A stretch of DNA of 15,751 nucleotides from Mucidula mucida (taxonomy: Eukaryota; Basidiomycota; Agaricomycetes; Agaricales; Physalacriaceae): contig JADNYV010000779.1 in NCBI GenBank assembly GCA_015501055.1, positions 1 to 15,751 on the forward strand. Reading direction: 5' to 3'. Every line of letters begins with the position of its first letter. The stretch's first letter is position 1. Positions 1-7,458 of this stretch are shown piece after piece. The position numbers were made by a program, and so were the translations under genes. A model generated the notes under the pieces. The model worked only from the letters and a program-made list of their open reading frames with translations. It did not search any database and had not been told where the DNA came from.

Positions 1-229
1 GTCGTGCTCGTAAGCAGTTGTGATGTTGGAGTACAAAGATTATTGGTGTGGATATTTGTAGGGGCAAAACTCGCCGGAGTGGAGGGAAAGAGCGGTGTGT
101 TTAAGGATGATAGTTGTCTAGTAGTCAAAGAGGCCGGATTAGCAGTAGTATGAGAGAATGTAGTAGGCCTAATAGGCGAGAGATTAGAGAGTAGAGGTAT
201 AGTATTGAATGGTAGAGAGTTGGGGGGTT
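1..229 (-). other. Pyrimidine-rich leader-like stretch (minus strand), no gene seen
   Basis: No convincing coding frame is visible. Read on the minus strand the stretch is strongly pyrimidine-rich with repeated CTCT runs, as seen in 5' leaders of basidiomycete genes. Together with the promoter-like motifs just to its right, this suggests the leader of a divergently transcribed gene whose body lies left of the window. This is inference from base composition only. Confidence 0.25.
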
Positions 230-300
230 GCCCCGAACCCATAAGTTAACGTTAAAGTGGAAAAGAAGCAAATTGAAAACGGCGCGAGCGCTTCGTGGAG

Positions 301-352
301 CACGTGAGCTGTAACACTACGTCATTTCACGTGAATTGCGTCATTTCACGTG
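301..352. promoter_or_regulatory. Cluster of three CACGTG boxes with a repeated 14-base motif
   Basis: The palindrome CACGTG occurs at 301-306, 328-333 and 347-352. The last two are each part of an identical 14-base direct repeat, CGTCATTTCACGTG, at 320-333 and 339-352. CACGTG is the classic E-box/G-box bound by bHLH factors such as Cbf1-type regulators, and CGTCA is a bZIP half-site. The spacing of 19 bases and proximity to a TATA box at 379 make a cis-regulatory module likely. Which gene it serves (rightward, or one leaving the window on the left) is not determined. Confidence 0.5.
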
Positions 353-378
353 CAGGTTGGAGTCTTTTTCCGAGCTCC

Positions 379-385
379 TATAAGG
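379..385 (+). promoter_or_regulatory. TATA box-like element (TATAAGG)
   Basis: TATAAGG lies 27 bases downstream of the CACGTG cluster. A start site about 25-35 bases further on would fall inside the hairpin at 401-440, and the first downstream ATG in good context is at 607. Assignment rests on motif and position only. Confidence 0.4.
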
Positions 386-400
386 ACGCGGCGTATGAAA

Positions 401-440
401 GCAGACTCTAGATCAAAGTGTCAGCTTTGATCGAGTCTGC
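401..440 (+). promoter_or_regulatory. Strong inverted repeat / hairpin in a presumed leader
   Basis: Left arm GCAGACTC-TA-GATCAAAG (401-418) pairs with right arm CTTTGATC-GAGTCTGC (425-440). This gives 16 perfect base pairs broken by a two-base TA bulge, with a six-base loop TGTCAG. It begins 16 bases after the TATA-like box, so it would sit at or just after the transcription start. It could be a 5'-UTR stem, a palindromic operator, or the relic of a small inverted-repeat element; the sequence alone does not decide. Confidence 0.5.
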
Positions 441-606
441 CTAAGGGAGACTAGCTATTCATAATATACGCCTGCTCGCCGACGCGCTTATCCAGCAGTA
501 TTCTATTAGGCGGGAAGAAATCAAACTCTGTCCATCTCCTTTCTATCTTCATCTGTCGCAAATATCATCTCTCTCTGCCCTTGGGAGATCCAAAGCAACT
601 CAAACG

Positions 607-1074
607 ATGCCCCGCCGTGTCTACGACGCCCTTGTTGGGGCCGCGGCACAATGCACTGCTGGAGACATCGCCAAATCCAACTTTGTGTTCGAGTATGCGC
701 GACTGAAGTCCTTCTATATTGTTTCGGCCTACCCATACTGCCTGTTCACTGGGAACAAAATCGTTCTGCCGCATGACGTCGTCTTTACGGTCCTCTATGG
801 TGCAGTTCACTACTTTGTGACAAGCCATATAGAGATGTCACCTGTTGCTGGATTTCTTATTCCTCTAGCCAAAATGCTTCTTTTGAGGAAAGGAACAACT
901 TCCCAAGAGAAATTTTTAATTGGATCAAAACTGAGAGCGCTGCATAAAATGACCCGGACCGGATTTGGCGAGCGTGACATTTTGGCAGAGAGGTCACAGA
1001 GTGTGACACTGTCGCAAATTTTTTCGACCTCAAAAATCGACGTTTCAGGCCATTTTGAGTTTCAAGAATTTTAA
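607..1074 (+). CDS. Hypothetical ORF, 155 codons, no recognised family
   Basis: An uninterrupted frame starts at an ATG with A at -3 and ends with TAA. It lies about 220 bases downstream of a TATA-like box and a pyrimidine-rich leader, which is the main argument for it being a gene. The N-terminal half is mixed (MPRRVYDALVGAAAQ...), the middle is fairly hydrophobic with no clean membrane segment, and the C-terminal third is low-complexity and unconvincing. I recognise no domain. It may be a first exon whose true splice pattern I cannot see, or a chance frame. Confidence 0.25.
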   Translation: MPRRVYDALVGAAAQCTAGDIAKSNFVFEYARLKSFYIVSAYPYCLFTGNKIVLPHDVVFTVLYGAVHYFVTSHIEMSPVAGFLIPLAKMLLLRKGTTSQEKFLIGSKLRALHKMTRTGFGERDILAERSQSVTLSQIFSTSKIDVSGHFEFQEF

Positions 1075-1258
1075 GACCTCAAATTGGCGACTGGGTATGA
1101 CACGTGGTGACTAGGTGAACTGCACCATATCATCTACACACTTTCAGCCTCCTCTGTTGTGTCCATCTCAAAGACCTCGCTCTCGAACTTTGCTCTCATA
1201 TCACACTCGATATTGTGCAGTATTTCTTGCGTGTAGTCAAGAAGGCATCACCTCTCTC

Positions 1259-1264
1259 TATAAG
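1259..1264 (+). promoter_or_regulatory. TATA box-like element upstream of the gene at 1347
   Basis: TATAAG within CTCTCTATAAGTACCC lies 83 bases before the ATG at 1347, in a pyrimidine-rich setting. That would leave a leader of about 50 bases. It resembles the TATAAGG at 379. Confidence 0.4.
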
Positions 1265-1346
1265 TACCCAGAACTGCGGTCTAGTCGTTTCGTCGTCTGG
1301 AATCAATGTTACAACATCGACGACTAAATCACCCGCAGCCGACAAC

Positions 1347-2577
1347 ATGGTTCCTATCTCCCACCCTCGCCAGCAGTCAACTCCTACCTCAGAATCTACG
1401 CAGCCTAATCTCACACAGACACACTCTCATGGCTCTCACAACAAAGCGAGTCCTCTCAATCATGACGAAACGGAGCTTGTTATGCCTTCCAGTCCTCTCG
1501 CATCAAAGATAAGTCCAATTACGACGCACTTTTCCAGTCCTCTCAGTGTCGACGACTCCTCTCCTTCACCTCGTTCGCCATCTTTGTCGTCCTTGACGAA
1601 ACGCCTGTTTGAGACCGAAATGACTGCTCGCGAAACCAAGAAGGCGCGCATCTTGCAGGACACGCCGAATCAAGAACAGCCGACTCCATCTGAAGGACAG
1701 GTCGGAGAATCACTGAAGAGGGCGAACAAGTTGCGGCGGCGCGCGACTAGGAGCGTTGGGAAGACTCAAGAGCGCATTGCGTCGCCGATGGGCAGGAATG
1801 CGGTCGTCGGAGATTCGTCAGGCGGTGACCCGCAAACATCGCCTATCACCAAGACCATTCCGGGCTCGTTTCTATCGCATGGGGAGCATTTGGAGGGTAT
1901 CTGGCGTAAGAGGATCGTCCGAGAGAAAGAGAATGCAGATGTTGAGAAGGGATCGTGGTGGTGAGTATGCCTGGACATATCTGTAGTGGTTTTCGGCGGA
2001 CACTGGTAAAGATTCTATTCGGGCATCGTTCGTCAAATTTGTATATTCACTTGTGAATATCATCTCTGTTGTTGCTACTGTTATTCAGTACAATCCTTCA
2101 TGTGTTTTGATACTCACCTCCTCTGGGTCTTATTTCCGCCGGATTCATCTGGGACTTTCTTAGAGCCTACCTGGCCAGAGAAAACAGCGCCACACTAAAA
2201 ACACTGACGGGGTTCCCTCATCCGCGCCTTTACATTTTTGCTGTACAACATACTCACTGCAAATCACCTATTTGGGTTCACAGAAACCGTCATCCGAATA
2301 TCAAATTTACTTACAAGCCCAACTTCGTCAGCTGTCACGGCCGACACAAACGTCGCTGCCTGCACGCGGACACAGATTGAGAGGACGTGGACGAGAGCGT
2401 TCTACTGCAGATATCGTTCCGCAAGGGTTTTCCATCAAGGGTGGGGCTGCCGCTTCAAGTGTTGGCGGAGGAGGTGGCGGGTTTTCTATTCTAGGTGCTG
2501 CAAAGAAGCACACCCCGCCGGACACAAGCGTTACGACTCCCAAATCTGCTAGTCTGCTCGATCGGATTGGCCGGTAG
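1347..2577 (+). CDS. Basic, Ser/Pro-rich probable nuclear protein, intron-containing, function unknown
   Basis: Best model: exon 1 1347-1960, exon 2 2166-2211, exon 3 2284-2577 (317 residues). The ATG at 1347 has A at -3 and G at +4; the frame is open further upstream but holds no earlier ATG. Residues 1-90 are Ser/Thr/Pro-rich with many SP sites. Residues about 95-120 contain LTKRLFETEMTARETKKAR, a charged helix. A basic stretch (KRANKLRRRATR) looks like a nuclear localisation signal. Exon 1 ends in GIWRKRIVREKENA just before a consensus donor GTGAGT at 1961. Exon 3 begins KPSSEYQIYLQAQL and continues through an RGHRLRGRGRER motif, a Gly-rich run and a terminal SLLDRIGR. Exon 3 reads like conserved protein, so it probably belongs to this gene. 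The 205-base first intron and the weak GTTCCC second donor are uncertain; keeping the second intron (72 bases) also preserves frame. I do not recognise the family. Confidence 0.6.
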
Positions 2578-3044
2578 AGACCGTTCTGTTGACGGGCGAC
2601 GAACTTTGGTACATTCTTCGATGTCATGCTATTCTGTGCCTCATGGGGTCCTAGTACAGGTGCCTCCAATGTCCTCAGTATGCGAAATTTCCATCTATTC
2701 TCTGGACATTGTTTTTATAGACACGTGATGCGCTAGCGCTGCAAAGTAAGCGAAATATTGAGTGACGCTCACTAATAGGCTTTTCAAAACGGCGATGCGT
2801 TAACTCGATCTCTCTACCCCACGCCAGTCAGATTGCGCTCTAAAGCCAAGCCTCCAAAAAAGGTCTTAGATTGTACAAGGGCTGCGGTTGTCTGCAAGAC
2901 TCCAGAGCCTAGAAGCGATGAGATGTAAGGAGACAAAACCGCAATCTTTCGGGTGTCCATCTTTAGGATTCAAATGCGCATCACGTATACGTAACGGCAC
3001 ATTGGACGCACCTGATCAACCATCGATTTCCCAGGGTCTCCCTT
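2578..3044. other. Intergenic stretch, no gene seen
   Basis: After the stop at 2577 no convincing frame is found for about 470 bases. A CACGTG box occurs near 2722 next to a TTTTTATAG run. No tRNA, repeat or splice-supported exon was recognised. Confidence 0.4.
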
Positions 3045-3380
3045 CCTTCCTGCCCGTCATGTTCTTCCGAGCGGTTGCTGGATGACCTTCAGCATAGCGC
3101 ATTCTCACCGACCAAGAGCTATCGGCGCGTGATGCGTTCTCTTGAACGCCAGCTGCAGCTTTCTGCACCTGCTTGCCTACCAGCACACCACACTAAGCTC
3201 CGCATGCGACTCGTACGAGATCGTATGTGGAGCAGAACACCTAGTTTGGCCTTCACGGGCCGTGCTACTTGTCTACAGCAGGCAAAGTCTCGCCTGCTTG
3301 CAACGCGCCTCATATCATCCTCATGATTTGGGGAGGATATTGGGAGCGCCTACAACTCTACCATCAAAAACCCAGTTGAG
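3045..3380 (+). pseudogene. Possible decayed middle part of a BBE-like FAD oxidase
   Basis: Scattered peptides in different frames resemble the conserved central block of berberine-bridge-like oxidases. AVAG followed by TGA (where Trp is expected) at about 3070-3085 is followed by LQHSAFSPT at about 3090-3116, compared with the family pattern GGW...GGHSAFSPT. YEIVCGAEHLV lies at about 3208-3240, compared with the family E-I-V-T-x-x-G-E-H-L-V. The distance from HSAFSP to YEIV equals the usual 21 residues plus one intron of about 52 bases. No intact GGGGGT flavin motif follows. The matches are short and from memory of the family, so this is only suggestive. It would extend the pseudogene whose C-terminal part is clear at 4450-5073. 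Confidence 0.3.
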
Positions 3381-3599
3381 GTAGTCGTTGGCGGAGTGTC
3401 CGTCGATGTCCTTGAGGGAACTGTTTTACAGGGCCCGTGGACCTCTTCGACACTTCCGAGCCTTGTGGAAGCGAGTCGTTTGTTGGAGGGCTACGTTGGT
3501 CCTCGCAATTGGCTGTACGCCCTCATCGGGAATGACCTTTTCGCGTCATTCCGCCAACTTTTACGCTCGCTTCTGCTGAACATTGAGACCAGGCCTTGA
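3327..3599 (+). other. Unrecognised open coding-like fragment, 90 codons
   Basis: An open frame without its own early ATG starts after a TGA at 3324 and ends at TGA 3597. It contains protein-like runs such as NPVEVVVGGVSVDVLEGT and LLEGYVGPRNWLYALIG. Composition is balanced and not low-complexity, so it may be an exon relic, but I recognise no family and see no clear donor at its end. It lies between two pieces that resemble a FAD oxidase but does not itself look like one. Confidence 0.25.
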
Positions 3600-3781
3600 A
3601 TGACACCGGTTTCATGATGGTGTGTTGTTGGTGATGTGTACGAGGCTCTGACGGGTATTGCGCAGCTTATAATTTTTGGTTCCCTCCTGCTTTCTTCGGA
3701 AAGCTTCTGCATCGACTTGTGAACGCGCAAGAGTTGTACTCGGCATAACATTATTCTTCGCCCATTTCTCTGATTTTGACG

Positions 3782-4320
3782 GCTTACTAGATGGGCATCG
3801 GAATTGATTGGCTTGATATCTTAAAGTCGAACAAGGCTGATTCAACGATGAAGACAACGGTAACCTGTGTGCCAGGCGATCAAGGCATAGTCAAGATCCA
3901 AACAAAGTTATGTCTTCCACCTCACTCGGTGAGTTACCATTATGCCGTGGCCCTCAAGTTCCTGTTCGTCATCTTTGTACAGGGATGCCAGAACACGCGC
4001 CTTCACCAATCGGTTGATTGTTGTTCCCGGTACAGAATCACAATGCGCAGTCAGTATCACCTACGATTTGTTGTACAACGGCCAGGACGAGCCGCGTTGT
4101 ACGTATACTCGGGTCTTTGAGCTAGCGCGCTGCCTTTCACAATGACTTATGAGGACGATTCTGAAATGGGGCTTGAATAACGCGTCCACAGAATGGATGC
4201 GTAATGCGACCCGGTAAGTCTCTTTGTGACGCTATCTGCCTTTCCACAACACGAACAGCTGCAAAGAGATTATGATGGGAGCATTGACAGCAAACGCTTT
4301 GCGGTGCCATTTTATTCAGC
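3782..4320 (+). pseudogene. Unrecognised spliced coding relic
   Basis: Protein-like segments are joined by plausible introns. One segment ends ...VPGDQGIVKIQTKLCLPPHS at a GTGAGT donor (about 3929). The next begins after TTTGTACAG (about 3982) and runs through NRLIVVPGTESQCAVSITYD and LLYNGQDEPRC. A further segment, KWGLNNASTEWMRNAT, ends at a GTAAGT donor (about 4212) and rejoins in phase after ACACGAACAG as CKEIMMGALTANALRC. Between the second and third segments the frame is broken by stops with no good splice. The several Cys residues and NxT/S sites hint at a secreted protein, but I cannot name the family. It may be part of the neighbouring FAD-oxidase pseudogene or a separate broken gene. 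Confidence 0.35.
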
Positions 4321-4449
4321 ATCCTAGCTTTACAACGCCGGCTAAACACCCATGTTCTTCTTGGCTCGCAAACTCGCGTAGTACGACCTGAGCGTGGCCC
4401 AGGACGCGTCTATACAACGGGGATCTCGCTCGGGAGGACTAACAGCACG

Positions 4450-5073
4450 CTACAGAGTACTACTGCTTTGATCGCCTCCAGAAGTACGTATCACCAGCTG
4501 TCATTGGGCAGATGTATACGAAGCTATTCGAGATCGGGGCCTACAAGTGGGTCACTGTTGCCTGTTCTTGATTCCGAGACTGACTTGGTCACGTCGCGTT
4601 CTTGGAACGATGATACAAGGAGGTACGTATATGTTCTGATCACGAAGCGACCTGCCGTTGACCTTTAGGGCAAGTCGCGACCAACGCTAACATCGACTCT
4701 GCTATCATTCCGCAGTGGTGAACGTCCAAGACTCACGTATGTCTTACTCAAGACAATACTTATGTGGCCACTCTGTAGATGATGGTTGTGAATTCCTGGA
4801 TGGACGACGCGACCCCGGCTGAGGCCCGATGGAGCGTTTCCAAAAGACTCAGCCGCCGATCTTCGAAGAGGTCATCGGAACGGACGCGGGTGCATATTCG
4901 AACGAGGCGGATACCTTTGAGCCCAACTTCCAAACCACCTCTTTTGGACCGAACTACGCTAGGCTGAGCGATATCAAGAGCAAGTATGATCCCACTGTAG
5001 GTATGCAGACTCGGCTAGCTGCGCAGACATGATGGTGGTCTTCAGACAAGGTGTACATTCGGAGCCTGTGTAC
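4450..5073 (+). pseudogene. Berberine-bridge-enzyme-like FAD-linked oxidase, C-terminal half, disrupted
   Basis: Intact BBE-like enzymes are usually secreted flavoproteins that oxidise sugars, alkaloids or other small molecules. The C-terminal substrate/BBE region is recognisable in order: FDRLQKYVSPAVIGQMYT (about 4470-4525), GSLLPVLDSETDLV (about 4551-4592), then after an intron GQVATNANIDSAIIPQW (4668-4718). A TGA at 4719-4721 replaces a residue that is usually Arg. TSKTH is followed by a clean 42-base intron (4737-4778) and MMVVNSWMDD in the same phase. A frameshift near 4829-4850 leads to the hallmark GAYSNEADTFEPNFQTT and FGPNYARLSDIKSKYDPT. After a short intron-like gap, VVFRQGVHSEPVY matches the usual end of the domain. 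At least one stop and two frame breaks make it a pseudogene. The reading ends exactly where the SINE at 5074 begins. Confidence 0.75.
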
Positions 5074-5403
5074 TAGAGTCGGACGCGAGTATAGAATAAA
5101 AAAAGTACTCACGAATAAACTCATACTCATCATGCAAGCCAAGAGTATACTCGCACGTGAGTAGAGTAGAGTCTAGAGTCTATGGTGAGTCTAGAGTTTC
5201 AGTTTGGGGCCACGAATACTCGATAGACTCATACTCATAAATATTCGTGAATACTCATGAGTATTCTTATATTCGTGAGTATTCGTGAGTATTCAGCTCC
5301 TAATATATATTTTTTGAACAAAATGAACCCCGTGAGCATTGAACCCACGGAGCTCAGCCATTTCTGTGCATCAGCACAACAACGAGTATAACCACTGCGC
5401 CAA
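5074..5403 (-). mobile_element. tRNA-derived SINE, head at right, tail at left
   Basis: On the minus strand the head carries an RNA polymerase III A box TGGCGCAGTGG (5402-5392) and a B box GGTTCAATGCT (5345-5335, 10 of 11 to consensus), about 46 bases apart as in tRNA genes. The B box sits in a good T arm: stem GTGGG/CTCAC around the seven-base loop TTCAATG. The acceptor and anticodon stems are poor, so this is not a functional tRNA. The body (about 5300-5100) is filled with GAATACTCACGAATA-type short repeats, followed by a T-run and the end ACTCGCGTCCGACTCTA (5090-5074). The right-hand element at 5814-6016 ends almost the same way. It abuts the last codons of the BBE-like pseudogene. Confidence 0.6.
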
Positions 5404-5759
5404 AAGGGCATATTCATTATACAAAGGAGGATGAGGTTGTCGAGGAGGACGAGGTGGTTGACGAGGATGAGGTGGTTGACGAGGATGGGGATGATGTTGA
5501 GGAGAACTTGTGGACCAAGAGGAAGGGGAAGGGCAAGGCTGTTGCACAGTCGGAGGAGATGGACTTTTCTGATTTCCGCGATGGTATGGATCCTGTCTCA
5601 GAGTTTGACACGGGTCATGATGGTGATGTTGAGATTGACGATGATGACGATGATCTCTATGAAACGATTGAGCAGGTAGTTTTGGTTCGACGGCGCAAGC
5701 CTGCTTCTTCACCTCAGGATACTACTGATATGGATGCTACTGATATGGATATAACTTGA
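5404..5759 (+). pseudogene. 5'-truncated acidic protein C-terminus
   Basis: An open frame runs in from the SINE boundary without a start ATG and ends in TGA at 5757-5759. It encodes a very acidic tail: a repeated EDEVVDEDEVVDED block coded by an 18-base direct repeat, a basic KRKGKGKA patch, MDFSDFRDGMDPVSEFDTG, a DDDDDD run, then VRRRKPASSP and a repeated TDMDATDMDIT. This looks like the C-terminal end of a larger nuclear or transposon-encoded protein cut off by the insertion, not a complete gene. I cannot identify the parent. The A/T-rich stretch after the stop looks like a normal 3' flank. Confidence 0.5.
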
Positions 5760-5813
5760 TACACTTACGACCTACTTACTTTAATCTTCACTGTCTTTAT
5801 GTTTGAATTTGCT

Positions 5814-6016
5814 TGCTGATACGTGAGTATACTCGAGTATACTCGGATCGTACTCGAGTACTCGAATACTCGAGACTCATGAAGTACTCTCGAGTAGAGT
5901 AGATATTCGAGTAGAGTCTCGAGTGAAGACTCGAGTCTTGAGTATTGGGTTTGAGGTAAGAGTTACTCATACGATGAGTCCGAATATACTCGAGTATGGA
6001 CTCGTGTCCATCTCTA
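5814..6016 (+). mobile_element. Headless SINE-like fragment rich in CTCGAG palindromes
   Basis: No pol III head is visible, but the body has the same GAGTA/TACTC composition as the element at 5074-5403, and it ends ACTCGTGTCCATCTCTA at 6016, close to that element's ACTCGCGTCCGACTCTA. It lies in the opposite orientation. CTCGAG occurs seven times (5832, 5853, 5869, 5889, 5918, 5930, 5989), and many are extended palindromes such as TACTCGAGTA. It is probably a 5'-truncated copy of the same family; the exact left boundary is not defined. Confidence 0.45.
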
Positions 6017-6018
6017 CT

Positions 6019-6059
6019 GTGTACCTATAACATCCGTGCTACACGTGTACGTATAACAT
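6019..6059. repeat. Two near-identical 15-base repeats
   Basis: GTGTACCTATAACAT (6019-6033) recurs as GTGTACGTATAACAT (6045-6059), one mismatch, 26 bases apart, directly after the SINE-like end at 6016. It may be related to the insertion or be a chance local duplication. Confidence 0.4.
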
Positions 6060-6550
6060 AAGCGGACATACACCACTGACATTTTCATTGTTCCTGCTGG
6101 TGTTGGGAGTGAGCGCTGGGACACACATGGGTTCTGCTAAGTTGCGTAGAGGGATACCCTCTGTCTTTTCGATTTAAGATATTATCAGTCTTTCCGTATA
6201 ACTTACTGCGCTTTTTGTCATGGACATTCATTAATTACAGTATGGTCATCATCCATCTTTTCTTAGATTTCTGAAGGTTCGCTAGACATATCAGGAGAGT
6301 ATCTCAAATTATGTTTTGAGAGCTCGGCGCACGGCTAACTAAAGTCGCGTGACCGTTTCCGCAATATCGGGCCGCCGTGGAAGCCTTCCTTACTTAGCCA
6401 CCTTCATTCCAGCGAGTTCAAGTGTAAGCAGACGCGTTCGTCTATCCGATTCCAAGAACAAAGGCCAGTACACTCTTCAAAGTTGACAGTGTTCCTTTGA
6501 AGAGATACTGCTAGGATTATAGATAGGCGATTCAAGACAGTTCAAGTTCT
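6060..6550. other. Intergenic stretch with one perfect inverted repeat
   Basis: No convincing gene is visible. A perfect 10-base inverted repeat CTCTTCAAAG / CTTTGAAGAG lies at 6473-6482 and 6495-6504 with a 12-base loop. It is about 50 bases before an ATG at 6551 and could be a leader hairpin or a palindromic site. Confidence 0.4.
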
Positions 6551-6798
6551 ATGAACCCCCCGAAAAAACTCCTTGGCTTCCCGCGATATGTTTGGCCGCA
6601 GCGAGGCCTCAAACTCCGAAATTCTTGGGGCGAAGTGAGGTAAGTGTGGTCAAAATACATCCCTTCTTCCAGATATGACAGATACAGCGGAATCTCCACG
6701 TAGTTAGACTTTCGACTGGCAAAAGATTGTTTCTGTCACGCCTATGAATCAAGATGCACTGCGGCGAGTCAGTGGTTGGATTCGAAGGGGTTAGGAAC

Positions 6799-7036
6799 AT
6801 GACTACCCCCGCGATTTTCGGTGCATTCGATTCCAAAGGTCGCGCCGTCGGAGGCCTGGTAGGCCTGTCCCCGCAAGAACTTCGCGCTTATAACCAAAGT
6901 ACGTGTTGTGTATCTTCTTAGTGTCATTATCGCTCATTCCATATTGACAGCACTCAGTTCGAGCTCTGAAGCAACGACAATAATCTCTACAATGCATACT
7001 CTCCTCGCAAATACAGGACTGATGTATGAAACGTAA
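6799..7036 (+). CDS. Tentative small two-exon gene, 61 residues
   Basis: Exon 6799-6898 reads MTTPAIFGAFDSKGRAVGG then LVGLSPQELRAYNQ. It ends in phase 1 at a GTACGT donor. A 52-base intron (6899-6950, ending TTGACAG) rejoins in frame to exon 6951-7036, which ends in TAA. The ATG has A at -3. The frame is open upstream to an earlier ATG at 6754. A further possible first exon is 6551-6642, MNPPKKLLGFPRYVWPQRGL followed by KLRNSWGEVR before a GTAAGT donor; it can join in frame at 6795, but only with a 152-base intron. The peptide looks like a real globular protein, yet I recognise no family and the 5' structure is unresolved. Confidence 0.35.
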
Positions 7037-7458
7037 AACCAGCCCAATTTTGGGAAGCGTGGCGCAACAGATTGGTTCGAACACAAGCGCTCCGGAGGTT
7101 AGATTTCCTGTCTTTTGTCCTTGTCTGAAATGCACAAATTGACAGGGTTTGTTTTAGTTCCGCGCCTTTGTTTCCCCGCCACACTGAAGTATAGCATCAA
7201 CGAGAGCTCGACAATGTTTATACATTCGCTCTTTACGGGGTCAAGAAACCGGCACGATGTGCATTGTGAACACCGCCACATTCATCCACAACGCCATCTC
7301 GTGACCTGGTCTATTCCGCTGTTACAAGCGCAGCATGTGACACTACAAAGCCTTTTCTCACGACCATCACGACCACCATCGACGGGATTCAGTGTTTCGC
7401 CGTCCGACGTCCTTTCTTCATCTAGACTACCTCTTCTACACTCTCAATCATTTTAATA
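7037..7458 (+). promoter_or_regulatory. Upstream region of the exon-repeat gene
   Basis: No gene is visible. The last 60 bases before the ATG at 7459 are strongly pyrimidine-rich (CTTTCTTCATC..., CTCTTCTACACTCTC), typical of a leader around the transcription start. I see no clear TATA box. Confidence 0.4.

Noticed and set aside
1215..1346. Longer N-terminus for the gene at 1347
   Set aside because: The frame is open upstream, but there is no ATG before 1347, only a GTG, and a TATA-like box lies inside the would-be extension.
2328..2669. 113-codon minus-strand frame with a polyproline run
   Set aside because: It is the antisense shadow of the Gly-rich exon 3 of the gene at 1347-2577, which has protein-like composition on the plus strand.
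5315..5403. Functional tRNA gene on the minus strand
   Set aside because: The T arm and A/B boxes are good, but the acceptor stem does not pair and the anticodon arm has no seven-base loop; a repetitive tail follows. A SINE head is the better reading.
7060..7110. Possible tRNA, because of GGTTCGAACAC resembling a B box and GTGGCGCAACAG resembling an A box
   Set aside because: The two boxes are only about 20 bases apart and no T stem or acceptor stem pairs around them on either strand.
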